Shown: one piece after another, positions 52,694 through 62,830 of the stretch | Position numbering within the stretch: position 1 is the first letter of the stretch | Layout: each line of letters begins with the position of its first letter | Origin: Aliiglaciecola sp. CAU 1673 | GTDB lineage: Bacteria > Pseudomonadota > Gammaproteobacteria > Enterobacterales > Alteromonadaceae | DNA: 64,000 nt | Assembly: GCF_029223185.1 (NCBI RefSeq) | Contig: NZ_JARHUG010000020.1 | Location: 1 to 64,000, forward strand | Direction of reading: 5' to 3' | Notes under the pieces: model-generated | The model's database searches: none | Seen by the model: only the letters and a program-made list of their open reading frames with translations | What the model was told of the DNA's origin: nothing | Translations under genes and position numbers: made by a program

Positions 52694-52708
52694 CTTGTCA
52701 GAGGGGGA

Positions 52709-53311
52709 TCAACACTGCATTGGCTGATAACCCGGCAGTGACTCAATGCGCATACACCAGGCTTGAATGGCAGGATAGCGGGCCAGATCGAATCCACCTT
52801 CGTGCGCTCTATGTGTATAAGCATACAAAGCGATATCGGCGATGCTGGGATAATCACCACAGAGATAGGGACTGTCCAATAACTGCGATTGCATTAAACT
52901 GAGCGCTTTATGTCCACCGGCCTGCTTGTGGGCATACTCTTCCTTGCGACTATCAGGTAACCCCAGATAAAGTTGAATAAAGCGTGCCACCGCGATGTAA
53001 GGCTCGTGACTGTATTGCTCAAAGAAAAGCCACTGCATCACCTTGGCTTGTGAGCGCAGCTCCTGAGGAAAATAGATACTGTCTCTTCCCAGGTAATACA
53101 AAATGGCATTGGATTCAGCCAGATAGCTGCCATCATCAAGACCTAAAACCGGTATTTTGCCGTTGGGATTTTTGGCTAAGAACTCATGCTCCCGGTTTTC
53201 CCGATTGAGAATATCCACAGATTGGAAATGATAGTCCCGTGCCAACAAAGCCAGCATCAACTGCACTTTGTAACAATTCCCCGAGCGTAAGTCGCCATAG
53301 AGCGTAAGCAT
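52709..53311 (-). CDS. Glutathione S-transferase
   Basis: A 200-residue GST: thioredoxin-like N-terminal domain (MLTLYGDLRSGNCYKVQLML, NPNGKIPVL with the cis-Pro, LAESNAILYYLG glutathione-binding Glu-Ser) and an all-helical C-terminal domain (PYLCGDYPSIADIALYAY N-capping box). SGNCYK at the active site suggests a Ser/Cys-type enzyme. The ATG at 53311 with GGGAG six bases upstream is chosen over the adjacent TTG. Confidence 0.9.
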   Translation of the reverse strand: MLTLYGDLRSGNCYKVQLMLALLARDYHFQSVDILNRENREHEFLAKNPNGKIPVLGLDDGSYLAESNAILYYLGRDSIYFPQELRSQAKVMQWLFFEQYSHEPYIAVARFIQLYLGLPDSRKEEYAHKQAGGHKALSLMQSQLLDSPYLCGDYPSIADIALYAYTHRAHEGGFDLARYPAIQAWCMRIESLPGYQPMQC

Positions 53312-53361
53312 CAACGTCTCCCTTAGATGAAGAAGGCGACATTATCGTCGCCCTTTTCTTT

Positions 53362-55989
53362 TTACTTACCTTTTTCCGCAGCCTGCCATTTGCCGTTTTT
53401 GTACCACGCACTCCAACCGGTGGCTTTGCCCTCGGCATTTTCGGTCATCACATATTGCTGCTTGGTCTTACGGCTAAATCGCACCAGGGCTCTATTTCCA
53501 TCGGGGTCAGTCTTGGGCGCTTCAGCCAGGTAATGGAATTTTTCCGGCAACCTGTCCTTAAAGCGAGCTAATTCCTCAACCAACGGCGCTCGGGTTTCCC
53601 GCGATTTGGGGAAATTGTGGGCCGCCAGGAATATCCCTGATGCGCCGTCGCGCAATACAAAGTGAGCGTCGGACTTGCTACAGGGCAATTCCGGCAAGTC
53701 CACCGGATCTTCCTTGGGTGGCGCCACTTCACCATTTTTCAGTAATTTACGGGTGTTTTTGCAAGCCTCGTTAGTGCAACCGAAATACTTACCAAAGCGG
53801 CCGTTCTTGAGCTCCATATTAGCGCCACAACGATCACATTCAATCAATGGACCATCGTAGCCTTTGAGCTTAAACGTACCCTGTTCGACATAAGTGCCCT
53901 TACAAACCGGGTTATTACCACAAACATGCAGCTTACGACCTTCATCGATAAGATAACTGTCCATAGCCGTGCCGCATTCGTGGCAGCGACGCTTGGCACG
54001 AAGTGCTTCGGTTTCGGCTTCCTCGTCATCCAGCTTGATCACTTCTTCACCTGGCGTCAGGTTCATGGTGTGTGAACAGCGCTCATCGGCTGGCAACGCA
54101 TAACCAGAACACCCCAGGAAAACACCTGTACTGGCAGTGCGCAGCATCATAGGGCGACCACACTTGGTGCACTTGATATCGGTCGGCACAGCCTCGTTAG
54201 CGCGCATCCCTCCGTCTTCAGTGGGCTTCTCCGCCTTCAACAGCTTCTGATAAAAATCACCGTAAAAATCATTTAAGACCTTCTTCCAATGCAGTTTACC
54301 TTCGGCAATTTCATCCAGGTGCTGCTCCATATTGGCGGTGAAGTCATAGCTGATAAGATCATCAAAGTTTTCCATCAGCCTGTCGTTGACAATTTCACCC
54401 ATTTTTTCGGCGTAGAAACGACGGTTTTCCAGGCGCACATAGCCCCGGTCCTGAATGGTGGAAATAATGCTGGCATAGGTAGAGGGTCGACCAATACTGC
54501 GCTTTTCCAACTCTTTTACCAATGAGGCTTCACTGTAACGGGCTGGTGGCTTGGTAAAATGCTGCTTGGGATCCAGCGCCTTAAGATTGAGGATTTCACC
54601 CTCTTTAACTTCAGGCAGAGTCAGTTCCTCTTCGTCTTTCTTGCGTACCTGGGTTTGAACCCGAGTCCAACCGTCAAACTTAAGCACCCTGCCCTTGGCG
54701 GTGAGTTCATAATCCCCTGCACCAACGCGGATAGTCGTGGCGTCATACTGGGCGTTGGTCATCTGGCAAGCCACAAATTGACGCCAGATAAGCTCATACA
54801 GGCGCTGTGCATCACGCTCCATATCGCTCAGACTGTCCGCTTTGATAAGCACATTGGACGGGCGTATGGCTTCGTGCGCCTCTTGCGCTCCCTGCTTACT
54901 GCCATAGACGTTGGGGCTGGATGGCAGATATTTTTCACCGAATTGCTTGCCGATGTAGTCACGACAGGCCGAGACCGCTTCTCCGCTTAGATTAGTAGAG
55001 TCCGTACGCATATAGGTGATATGCCCGGCTTCATACAGGCGCTGGGCCATCATCATGGTTTTCTTTACCCCAAAACCAAGACGGGTACTGGCGGCTTGCT
55101 GCAAGGTCGAAGTAATAAACGGCGCTGACGGCTTGCTTTGGGTCGGCTTGGACTCGCGGCTAAGTACCTGGTACTTTGCCTTTTCTAATTCACTGACGGC
55201 AGCTTCTGTCTGTGCTCTGTTCGCCGGCTTAAAGGCTTTTTCAAGGTGCTTAACCACCTGCATGCGCAGGCCTTGCTTATCCTGTTTGGTCAGATCCGCA
55301 TGCACATCCCAGAATTCTTCGGGTACAAAGGCTTTTATTTCGCGTTCCCGCTCAACAACCAGACGCACCGCAACCGACTGCACCCGCCCTGCAGAGAGTC
55401 CCCTGGCGATTTTCTTCCACAGCAAGGGCGAGACCATAAAGCCCACCACCCGGTCTAGGAAACGCCTGGCCTGCTGCGCATTCACCCGATCAATATTGAC
55501 TTCACCTGGCTCGGAGAACGCTTCCTGAATGGCTTTTTTGGTAATTTCGTTAAAGACTACCCGCTTGAAGGTCTTTTTGTTGTCGTCAATCAACTCTTTG
55601 AGGTGCCAGGCAATGGCTTCCCCTTCTCTATCCAAGTCCGTTGCCAGATAGACAGTATCGGCACTTTTGGCGAGCTTTTTCAGCTCGTTGACCACCTTCT
55701 CTTTACCGGTCAGCACTTCATAGTGCGCATCCCAGCCCTTTTGTGGATCGACGCCCATTCGGTCTACCAGCTTTAAGTACTCGTAGTGGCGCAGATACTC
55801 TTCGCGCTTGGCATCGGAGAGGGTTTTAAGTTCTTTGGATGATTTTTTTGCTGGCACTTTGCCCAATGCTTTGGTGGGTAGATCGCGGATGTGCCCGACG
55901 CTGGACTTTACAATAAAGTCATTGCCTAAATATTTATTGATGGTCTTGGCCTTTGCGGGGGACTCAACGATGACCAGGGACTTTGCCAT
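53362..55989 (-). CDS. topA: DNA topoisomerase I
   Basis: An 875-residue type IA topoisomerase that relaxes negative supercoils. TOPRIM domain ([23 protein letters not shown]), active-site Tyr326 in TYMRTDST, and three C-terminal zinc-binding topoisomerase modules ([24 protein letters not shown]) followed by a basic tail with two more ribbon-like repeats lacking Cys. Length and order match E. coli TopA. Single gene in this window. Confidence 0.96.
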   Translation of the reverse strand: MAKSLVIVESPAKAKTINKYLGNDFIVKSSVGHIRDLPTKALGKVPAKKSSKELKTLSDAKREEYLRHYEYLKLVDRMGVDPQKGWDAHYEVLTGKEKVVNELKKLAKSADTVYLATDLDREGEAIAWHLKELIDDNKKTFKRVVFNEITKKAIQEAFSEPGEVNIDRVNAQQARRFLDRVVGFMVSPLLWKKIARGLSAGRVQSVAVRLVVEREREIKAFVPEEFWDVHADLTKQDKQGLRMQVVKHLEKAFKPANRAQTEAAVSELEKAKYQVLSRESKPTQSKPSAPFITSTLQQAASTRLGFGVKKTMMMAQRLYEAGHITYMRTDSTNLSGEAVSACRDYIGKQFGEKYLPSSPNVYGSKQGAQEAHEAIRPSNVLIKADSLSDMERDAQRLYELIWRQFVACQMTNAQYDATTIRVGAGDYELTAKGRVLKFDGWTRVQTQVRKKDEEELTLPEVKEGEILNLKALDPKQHFTKPPARYSEASLVKELEKRSIGRPSTYASIISTIQDRGYVRLENRRFYAEKMGEIVNDRLMENFDDLISYDFTANMEQHLDEIAEGKLHWKKVLNDFYGDFYQKLLKAEKPTEDGGMRANEAVPTDIKCTKCGRPMMLRTASTGVFLGCSGYALPADERCSHTMNLTPGEEVIKLDDEEAETEALRAKRRCHECGTAMDSYLIDEGRKLHVCGNNPVCKGTYVEQGTFKLKGYDGPLIECDRCGANMELKNGRFGKYFGCTNEACKNTRKLLKNGEVAPPKEDPVDLPELPCSKSDAHFVLRDGASGIFLAAHNFPKSRETRAPLVEELARFKDRLPEKFHYLAEAPKTDPDGNRALVRFSRKTKQQYVMTENAEGKATGWSAWYKNGKWQAAEKGK

Positions 55990-56564
55990 ATGCTTGTATG
56001 CTCTCTTTTTTCATCTATCGCCGCCACTGCGACGGATGCTTTTCTTTTTATGCGTTTCTGTTCGTGTTCGTATGCGGCACGGATTTTTTAAGATATATCG
56101 ACAAAAAACAAGGAAAACAAGGACTAGAAGACCAATTAATAGATGTTGGCTGTCATGATCCTGGTGCGCTGTGGCAGCCGCCCTGCGATTTTTTTATTAC
56201 CGACTTTGCGGCAGAGCATAGCCACGGCGGCCCTGACTTACCAGTGTTAATTTCCCCTGACATCTCCTTTTGAGATAGTAAAAAGGGTAAAAAACAACAA
56301 TTTTTTAAAATATTTTTAATGCTGTTTTATGCCTCAAAATACCACTTATGTCCTTGTTTTACATGGAATTTGAACAATACTTATGCGGGATAACAGATTG
56401 AATATTCAATGGCTGAAATACGACGTGCTGTTTTGACCCGTTACACATTTGGCAGGGGTATTTAAAGCCGTATAATGGCGCTCACCTGCATGGGTTTTCC
56501 TCCTCCATGAGATGCAACCTAGTGGCGGTACATCCCTCACCTTACAGAAGAATACGAGGACATC
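55990..56564. other. Intergenic stretch of ~575 bases between topA and astB
   Basis: It holds divergent promoters. A plus-strand frame starting inside topA and a 36-codon minus-strand frame (MSGEINTGKSGPP...) are both open but have no usable ribosome site or recognisable family. GCAG-n5-CTGC-GATTTTTTTATT (around 56175-56201) resembles a weak plus-strand terminator. The palindrome ATTGAATATTCAAT is at 56397-56410. GC content of 56140-56240 is visibly higher than its AT-rich flanks. Confidence 0.5.
56449..56476 (+). promoter_or_regulatory. Sigma-70 promoter of astB
   Basis: TTGGCA (56449-56454), 16-base spacer, perfect TATAAT (56471-56476), ending 88 bases before the astB ATG. Confidence 0.7.
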
Positions 56565-57902
56565 ATGAAAGAGTTTGAAGTCAATTTTGACGGCTTGGTG
56601 GGACCTACCCATAACTACGCCGGCCTGTCTTATGGCAACGTTGCCTCTTTGAGCAACGCCAAAGCAAGTAGTAGCCCCAAGCAAGCAGCCAAGCAGGGAC
56701 TGATGAAAATGAAAGCCCTGAGCGATATGGGCATGCTACAAGGTGTGTTGGCACCTCAAGAGCGTCCCGATGTAATGACCCTGCGTCGCCTTGGTTTTAC
56801 CGGTTCCGATGCACAGGTGCTTGAAAAGGCCGCCAAACAAGCTCCTATGGTTTTTCAGGCGTGCTGCTCCGCATCCAGCATGTGGACTGCCAATGCCGCC
56901 ACAGTGTCTCCCAGCGCCGATACCGCCGATGGAAAAGTACATTTCACCCCAGCCAACCTGACGAATAAATTTCACCGCTCCCTGGAGCCGGAAGTGACAG
57001 GCCGTATCTTAAAGGCCACTTTCAGTAACGAGCGCCACTTTCATCATCACCAGCATCTGCCGGACAACGAGCACTTTGGCGATGAAGGTGCGGCTAACCA
57101 CACCCGTCTTTGCAGCAACTATGGTCATGCTGGTGTTGAATTGTTCGTGTATGGCCGTTATGCCTTCGATACCAGCAAACCTGCGCCAAAGAAATACCCG
57201 GCAAGGCAGACGCTGGAAGCCTGCCAAGCCATTGCCCGCTTACATGGCTTGAGTGAAGAGGGAGTGGTCTATATTCAACAAAACCCTGACGTGATTGACC
57301 AGGGAGTATTCCACAACGATGTGATTTCCGTGGGCAACCAGAATGTGCTCTTCTATCATGAGCAGGCCTTCTACAACACCCAGGCCTCGCTGGACGAAAT
57401 CCGTCGCAAGTATGGTGAAGGCGATCTGCATTTTGTGATGGTGCCTACCGCCGAAGTCTCCGTAGCCGATGCGGTAAAGACCTATCTCTTCAATACCCAG
57501 ATCATTACCCTTCCCGGTGGTGAAATGGCGATCATTGCCCCCACTGAATGCCAGGAAAGCCCTGCCGTTTCCGCCTATTTGGACAAGCTGGTGATCTTAG
57601 GCTCCCCCATCAAACAGGTTCATTACTTCGATGTGAAACAGAGTATGCGTAATGGCGGTGGTCCTGCTTGTCTGCGTCTGCGCGTAGCCTTAAATGATCA
57701 GGAAGTAGATGCAGTTAATCCCAATACGCTGATGAACGACAACCTGTTTAAACGTTTGAATCAGTGGGTCGACAAGCACTATCGTGAAGAGCTCAAGGTG
57801 GATGAGTTACGCGACCCGCAATTGCTGCAAGAGTCCCGCGATGCGCTGGATGAATTGACGCAGATTCTGAAGCTTGGTTCGGTCTACCCTTTCCAGCGTT
57901 AA
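56565..57902 (+). CDS. astB: N-succinylarginine dihydrolase
   Basis: A 445-residue amidinotransferase-fold enzyme of the arginine succinyltransferase pathway; it hydrolyses N2-succinylarginine to succinylornithine, CO2 and ammonia. [20 protein letters not shown] at the start, [18 protein letters not shown], and the C-terminal [13 protein letters not shown] containing the catalytic Cys are AstB signatures, and length matches. The other ast genes are not in this window. GAGGAC precedes the ATG. Confidence 0.95.
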   Translation: MKEFEVNFDGLVGPTHNYAGLSYGNVASLSNAKASSSPKQAAKQGLMKMKALSDMGMLQGVLAPQERPDVMTLRRLGFTGSDAQVLEKAAKQAPMVFQACCSASSMWTANAATVSPSADTADGKVHFTPANLTNKFHRSLEPEVTGRILKATFSNERHFHHHQHLPDNEHFGDEGAANHTRLCSNYGHAGVELFVYGRYAFDTSKPAPKKYPARQTLEACQAIARLHGLSEEGVVYIQQNPDVIDQGVFHNDVISVGNQNVLFYHEQAFYNTQASLDEIRRKYGEGDLHFVMVPTAEVSVADAVKTYLFNTQIITLPGGEMAIIAPTECQESPAVSAYLDKLVILGSPIKQVHYFDVKQSMRNGGGPACLRLRVALNDQEVDAVNPNTLMNDNLFKRLNQWVDKHYREELKVDELRDPQLLQESRDALDELTQILKLGSVYPFQR

Positions 57903-57923
57903 GCGTAAAAGGTCATAAAAAAG

Positions 57924-57949
57924 AAGCCCGGCATTTGCCGGGCTTTTCT
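57924..57949. terminator. Bidirectional terminator between astB and the Ig-like gene
   Basis: AAGCCCGGC-ATTT-GCCGGGCTT followed by TTCTTTT on the plus strand and preceded by an A-rich tract that gives T on the minus strand. It serves both convergent genes. Confidence 0.85.
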
Positions 57950-57970
57950 TTTAAAGGAACGCCTTCTCCA

Positions 57971-60166
57971 TCAATCTGTATCAAAACAGCTAGCAGATTG
58001 ACCGAATGGGTTTCTTGGTGGCGCAGAGTCTTCATTACCAACATCCTCTGCAGAAATTACCAAGGTGAATTTCTGGCTTTCTGAAGACTCGGTTCCCGCA
58101 GAACTGGCAAATACAGATATAAGTACTTCAGTCCAGGGGGCGAATGCACGAGGATATCTGTACTCAAGCATAGCCTGGCCGTTGCTGTCAGTAGTGCCAG
58201 TATTCCCTGAGCCATTGGCAAAGCTCACAGTACCGATAATACCAGGCGTTAAACTGTTGTCCCCATTGGTATCTTCCCCGGCGTCTTCACGGCCGTTGTC
58301 ATTGATATCTTCATTGGCACAATACGCGGTAGGAATCGCATCCCATCGGTCAAATGTTGGATTCCATTCCCAGTAGCCCTTTCTGAATTGTCCACCCTGA
58401 CTATATTTGACAGGCACGACAGATGCGGTGAGGTTGAGATTGGCGACCGGGCTACCGTTAGATGAACTAACAAAAACAGCAAACTCTTTCACATAGCTTG
58501 CGTTGTCTGGTGTCAGTACAATGTTTCCGGTACCAAGAGTGATATCGAACGCCCTGTTTCCCACAGTTAGGTTTGTTGTACCAAAAACCAATTCATCCTC
58601 TGCCATAAATGCGGTAATGACGATATTCTCGTTACTAGATACGGCATTAGAAGTAAACACTGTACTCGCAATACCACGACTATCTGTTGTGCTAGAGTTC
58701 GGAGACACGAACCCACCGCTAACATCTTCAACTCTGAAGTTTACTTGTTTGCCTTTCACCAAGTTCCCTTGTGCATCGCGAACCACTGCTGTAATGGTCG
58801 CTGTTTGGCCATCTGGTCCTATTGAATCAGGAGTAGCATCCACCGTGACGCTATGAGGCGTGGTGGCGACAAACTCAATTTGGCCACTGGTGCTGACGAC
58901 ATTTCCACTATTGTCTGTACCTTGAGCAGATAACGCAGCAATACCAGCACTGGTTGAACGGATAGAAGCTCTGGCCTGCCCGTTTGCGTAGGTCGTTACC
59001 GTTAATGGAGTGAATAATCCACGGGATGAAGTGAAGGTAACCTGACCATTGGCATAAGGTTGCCCTTGCTTTAGCCATGTAGTAACAACATCGAAGTCAG
59101 TATTTATCGGTACCTCTGTAGGCGTTCCTACAGCAATATTGCTGAATCTAAAATCATCTTCTTGTACGTTAATTGTGAAGCTATTTTGGGCATTAAGCGC
59201 ACTGGCGCTAATACTGTCTTCTCCTGAAGCAGAAGAGGTATACTTAACAGTAACCTGCCCATTAGCCGCCGTTACAGGGGCTGTATTGCTCAGAGTTCCG
59301 TTTTGAACTATCAAATTAACGGTGCGATTGCCAATCCCCTTTCCGTCTGAATCTACTAATGTAATAGTCACATCCTCACTGGCTCCTACAATAATTGAAG
59401 AAGGACCATTGATGCGGATATTGGTTCCAGTAACCTGAATAGGGAGCACTTGAGTTAACCCACCGGCGCTTACAGTTACTGTAATCTCCCTGTTGGTGGG
59501 TTCATTCAGGGTTGTGAGGTAATTGCGAGCAGTACCATCTGCTCCAGTAACCACAGTCGCATTGCGAAGCTGACCAGAAGAGGCAGTAAAACGAACCTCT
59601 ACACCTTCTATTAATGCATTAGCACTATTCTGAGCCAACACTATCAACTCAACCTCATCAGAACCTGAGGAAGGTAGCTGTGTTGTGTTTGCAAAAGCAG
59701 ACAACTTGGCGATTTCGACTGTTGATTGGTTACCATCCCCAGCTGAAGTAAGATTTAAGGTAAAATCATTGCTGGTCGCGGTGCGGGCGACAATACTAAA
59801 GCCACCGGCAGTTTCAGCGGCTTGGAGCTGGATCGAGGCCACACCTTCATTATTGGTAGTGGCGGTACCACTGGCCGGACTGAAAGCGGCAAAGCCGGCT
59901 GCTGGCATCTCAAAAGTCACCAATTCGCCCGCTATCGTGCCGCTACCGTTACTAACGGTAGCTCTTATAGTCCAGGGATTGGTTGCACTTAAGGTAGCCG
60001 AATTGGGGTCAACCGACTGACCATTTGAATCCACTACTGAGAAGCTAATCGTTACCGTTGTGGAGGTACCAGTGTCACCGTCCCGGCTTAGTGTGCCACC
60101 ACCTCCACAGGCTATCAGTACCGTACTTAGCAGACTGATAAATAGGGCTTTAAGGGCTAACTTCAT
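57971..60166 (-). CDS. Ig-like (Big_1) repeat lipoprotein
   Basis: A 731-residue surface-type lipoprotein: lipobox LIAC (Cys20) followed by Gly-rich and Ser/Thr linker. Five Ig-like beta modules of ~95 residues follow (about 35-535), each with a pattern such as VVRDAQGNLVKGKQVNF, TDSRGIASTVFTS, characteristic of bacterial Ig-like group 1 (intimin/invasin-like). The last ~190 residues are different and include DINDNGREDAGEDTNGDN, an EF-hand/dockerin-like acidic loop that may bind Ca2+. Probably an adhesin-like or structural cell-surface protein. The terminator is shared with astB. Confidence 0.85.
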   Translation of the reverse strand: MKLALKALFISLLSTVLIACGGGGTLSRDGDTGTSTTVTISFSVVDSNGQSVDPNSATLSATNPWTIRATVSNGSGTIAGELVTFEMPAAGFAAFSPASGTATTNNEGVASIQLQAAETAGGFSIVARTATSNDFTLNLTSAGDGNQSTVEIAKLSAFANTTQLPSSGSDEVELIVLAQNSANALIEGVEVRFTASSGQLRNATVVTGADGTARNYLTTLNEPTNREITVTVSAGGLTQVLPIQVTGTNIRINGPSSIIVGASEDVTITLVDSDGKGIGNRTVNLIVQNGTLSNTAPVTAANGQVTVKYTSSASGEDSISASALNAQNSFTINVQEDDFRFSNIAVGTPTEVPINTDFDVVTTWLKQGQPYANGQVTFTSSRGLFTPLTVTTYANGQARASIRSTSAGIAALSAQGTDNSGNVVSTSGQIEFVATTPHSVTVDATPDSIGPDGQTATITAVVRDAQGNLVKGKQVNFRVEDVSGGFVSPNSSTTDSRGIASTVFTSNAVSSNENIVITAFMAEDELVFGTTNLTVGNRAFDITLGTGNIVLTPDNASYVKEFAVFVSSSNGSPVANLNLTASVVPVKYSQGGQFRKGYWEWNPTFDRWDAIPTAYCANEDINDNGREDAGEDTNGDNSLTPGIIGTVSFANGSGNTGTTDSNGQAMLEYRYPRAFAPWTEVLISVFASSAGTESSESQKFTLVISAEDVGNEDSAPPRNPFGQSASCFDTD

Positions 60167-60293
60167 TCTTTTCTCCCTGATCGGATGATTTTCTTGTATA
60201 AAAGCTCGCTACTTCAATTTTCAGCCTGTCGGCTGCGCTTTCACCTGAATATTGTTAGGCTACACAACATAAAAATAACGAAAAGGTACATTT

Positions 60294-61649
60294 ATGGCCA
60301 AAACCGTCCACAAATTCAGCCTCACTGCCAGAATATTTATTGGCATGGTGGCTGGGATCCTGACTGGAACGCTTCTGAAAGCACTGTTTGATGATAGCGG
60401 AGATTTCACCGTTAGTGTATTTGGACTAACCCTATCAACGTATAGTTTTCTAGTCGATGGTATATTTCATATCGTCGGTAAAATCTTTATCGCCAGTTTA
60501 CAGATGTTGGTAGTTCCGCTGGTGTTTGTGTCCTTGGTATTAGGTACCTGCACCCTCAGCGAACCAAGCAAACTGGGACGTTTAGGCGGAAAGTCACTGC
60601 TGTTATATCTGTCTACCACCGCCCTGGCCATTACCCTAGCCGTTACTTTTGCCCTTATTGTCAATCCTGGTGAAGGTATTCAAATGGATACGGACGCCAC
60701 CTTCAGTGCCAATCAGGCACCCTCTTTTGCCGAAGTCATCGTCAATATGTTTCCCACTAACCCGATTAACGCCATGGCCGAGGGGAACATGCTGCAAATT
60801 ATTGTATTTGCGCTACTTTTCGGCATTGCCATGGCGATGTCCGGTGATGCAGGAAAGCGTCTTGGGGAGATGTTCGAGGATTTAAACAAAGTAATCATGC
60901 GTTTGGTCACCATTTTAATGAACCTGGCACCCTGGGGCGTGTTCGCGCTGATGGCAAAGCTCTTCTCTACCATGGGCTTCGATACCTTCGCAGGTTTGCT
61001 CAAGTACTTCTTCCTGGTGCTGTTTGTACTAGGCCTGCATGCTTTTGTGTCCTACCCGTTGTTGCTAAAACTGCTGACGGGGCTGAATCCGATCATTCTC
61101 ATTCGGAAAATGCGAGACACCGCCCTGTTCGCCTTTAGTACCTCCAGCAGCAGCGCCACCATGCCGGTTACCTTGGAAACAGCCCGCAATAAACTCGGTG
61201 TTAAGAACTCGGTTTCTTCTTTTGTGATCCCGCTTGGCGCCACCATCAATATGGATGGCACTGCGATTATGCAGGGGGTTGCCACCGTCTTTATCGCTCA
61301 GGTGTTCGGTGTTGACCTGACACTTTCCGATTATTTAATGGTGATTATCACTGCCACCCTGGCATCCGTCGGTACCGCAGGGGTCCCTGGCGTGGGGCTG
61401 ATTATGCTGGCCATGGTATTACAACAGGTTAATCTGCCAGTGGAAGGGATTGCCCTGATTATTGGGGTAGACAGATTGCTGGATATGACACGCACCGCCG
61501 TCAACGTCACCGGCGATTGTACCGTGGCCTGTATTGTTGGTAAGTCTGAGGGTGAATTGGATATTGATGTCTACAATGATCCGGAAGCAGGAAGTAAACA
61601 AGAAACGGTAGACTTTGATCACTTCGACAAAAACAAACCGCTTTCCTAG
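60294..61649 (+). CDS. Dicarboxylate/amino acid:cation symporter (SLC1/DAACS family)
   Basis: A 451-residue inner-membrane symporter. The re-entrant loop HP1 (FSTSSSSATMPVTLETA), TM7 (GATINMDGTAIMQGVATVF; NMDGT) and HP2 (SVGTAGVPGVGLIMLAMVLQ) plus TM8 (DRLLDMTRTAVNVTGD) are diagnostic of the glutamate/aspartate/C4-dicarboxylate transporter family. The TM8 Asp-Arg-Asn arrangement suggests glutamate/aspartate or a dicarboxylate; not resolved. AAAAGG precedes the ATG. Single gene with a shared terminator. Confidence 0.93.
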   Translation: MAKTVHKFSLTARIFIGMVAGILTGTLLKALFDDSGDFTVSVFGLTLSTYSFLVDGIFHIVGKIFIASLQMLVVPLVFVSLVLGTCTLSEPSKLGRLGGKSLLLYLSTTALAITLAVTFALIVNPGEGIQMDTDATFSANQAPSFAEVIVNMFPTNPINAMAEGNMLQIIVFALLFGIAMAMSGDAGKRLGEMFEDLNKVIMRLVTILMNLAPWGVFALMAKLFSTMGFDTFAGLLKYFFLVLFVLGLHAFVSYPLLLKLLTGLNPIILIRKMRDTALFAFSTSSSSATMPVTLETARNKLGVKNSVSSFVIPLGATINMDGTAIMQGVATVFIAQVFGVDLTLSDYLMVIITATLASVGTAGVPGVGLIMLAMVLQQVNLPVEGIALIIGVDRLLDMTRTAVNVTGDCTVACIVGKSEGELDIDVYNDPEAGSKQETVDFDHFDKNKPLS

Positions 61650-61663
61650 ACTAATGCAAAGAT

Positions 61664-61694
61664 AAAAAACCCGCCTTGATGGCGGGTTTTGTTT
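61664..61694. terminator. Bidirectional terminator between the symporter gene and sohB
   Basis: AACCCGCC-TTGAT-GGCGGGTT followed by TTGTTTTT on the plus strand and by TTTTTTATC on the minus strand. Confidence 0.88.
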
Positions 61695-61695
61695 T

Positions 61696-62724
61696 TCAAA
61701 GGCCAGGTTGATTGGCCTTTTGCCATAAACGCGAAATGATTGAATCCACGCTAATACTGGCTGCTTTACCCAGCTTTTCCATCAGGTTTTTGTGTTGACT
61801 ATATTTTACCTGATACACCTTCATATTCTGGTTGGCTTCCAGCAAGTAGTCGTCAGAGGTGCTCAGTGCATCTACCAGATTTAACTCCTTAGCCTTGATA
61901 CCATACCAGTATTCACCGGTGGCGACTTTATCAAGGTCCAACTGTTCGCGGTGTTCTTTTACAAAGTCTTTGAACAGCACATGCACTTCTTCAAGCTCTT
62001 CACGAAACTTCTGTCTGCCGGCTTCATTGTTTTCACCGAAAACCGTCAACGTACGCTTGAACTGACCGGCTGTATGCTGCTCCCAGTCCACATCATGTTT
62101 CTTCAGTAGCTTATTAAAGTTTGGTAACTGGGCAATCACCCCGATGGAGCCAATGATGGCAAACTTAGCCGCAATCAAATTATCTGCCACACAAGCCATC
62201 ATATAGCCGCCGCTGGCAGCGACTTTATCAACAGCAACGGTAAGCTTTATACCTTTATCCTTAATGCGCTGAAGCTGAGAGGCCGCCAACCCATAGCCAT
62301 GGACCAAACCACCACCACTTTCTAAACGCACCAGCACTTGGTCCTCGGGTTTCGCAATGCATAAAATGGCGGTCACTTCCTCACGTAAGCACTCCACCTC
62401 TTTAGCATCCATCGAGCCTTTAAAATCAATCACAAACAAGCTCGGCTTATGCTCAGCAGGTGCATTTTTCTGCTTTTTCTCGGCCTTTTGCTTTTGTTTT
62501 CCCTCTTTTTCCAGCGCTTTCCATTCTTCTTTACTCAGGATCATATGGTTGGCGTGGTGAGTCATATCATCCAAGCGCTGGGACAAATTGTTGATTTCCA
62601 ACTCACCTTTGTTTTGCTTTTGTTTACTGGCTAGTGCTATTACGCCTCCAACCGCCAATAGCAGTGCGATGACCAAGGTGGCCGCCTTTGCCAGAAAGAG
62701 TCCATATTCGTATAAAAATTCCAA
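61696..62724 (-). CDS. sohB: Inner-membrane peptidase SohB (S49 family)
   Basis: A 342-residue signal-peptide-peptidase-like serine protease. One N-terminal membrane segment (AATLVIALLLAVGGVIAL), a charged Lys/Gln-rich linker (about 80-100), then the S49 domain: LRLESGGG..., catalytic Ser in KVAASGGYMMACVAD, and the GSIGVIAQLPNF oxyanion/active region with the later catalytic Lys in FKRTLTVFGEN. SohB degrades peptides at the membrane; its E. coli homologue is a multicopy suppressor of htrA defects. Single gene. Confidence 0.93.
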   Translation of the reverse strand: MEFLYEYGLFLAKAATLVIALLLAVGGVIALASKQKQNKGELEINNLSQRLDDMTHHANHMILSKEEWKALEKEGKQKQKAEKKQKNAPAEHKPSLFVIDFKGSMDAKEVECLREEVTAILCIAKPEDQVLVRLESGGGLVHGYGLAASQLQRIKDKGIKLTVAVDKVAASGGYMMACVADNLIAAKFAIIGSIGVIAQLPNFNKLLKKHDVDWEQHTAGQFKRTLTVFGENNEAGRQKFREELEEVHVLFKDFVKEHREQLDLDKVATGEYWYGIKAKELNLVDALSTSDDYLLEANQNMKVYQVKYSQHKNLMEKLGKAASISVDSIISRLWQKANQPGL

Positions 62725-62780
62725 TTCCGTTACTCCGGTGTAGAAAAGGGTTAGATTGTAGAGATGGGGACGATACCAGA

Positions 62781-62810
62781 AAAAATAAAGCCAGGCATAA
62801 GCCTGGCTTT
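62781..62810 (-). terminator. Terminator of the lipase gene
   Basis: Minus strand AAAGCCAGGC-TTAT-GCCTGGCTTT followed by ATTTTTTC, 20 bases after the lipase stop. Confidence 0.88.
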
Positions 62811-62830
62811 ATCAATCTAAGGTTTGTTGC

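Noticed and set aside
55983-56273. Plus-strand 96-codon frame overlapping the topA start
   Set aside because: It begins inside the topA 5' end, has no Shine-Dalgarno, and its first third is Phe/Cys-rich antisense-like text; no family recognised.
56397-56410. ATTGAATATTCAAT as an ArgR box for astB
   Set aside because: ARG boxes need TGAAT-N4-ATTCA; here the half-sites abut without the four-base spacer, so only a palindrome is claimed.
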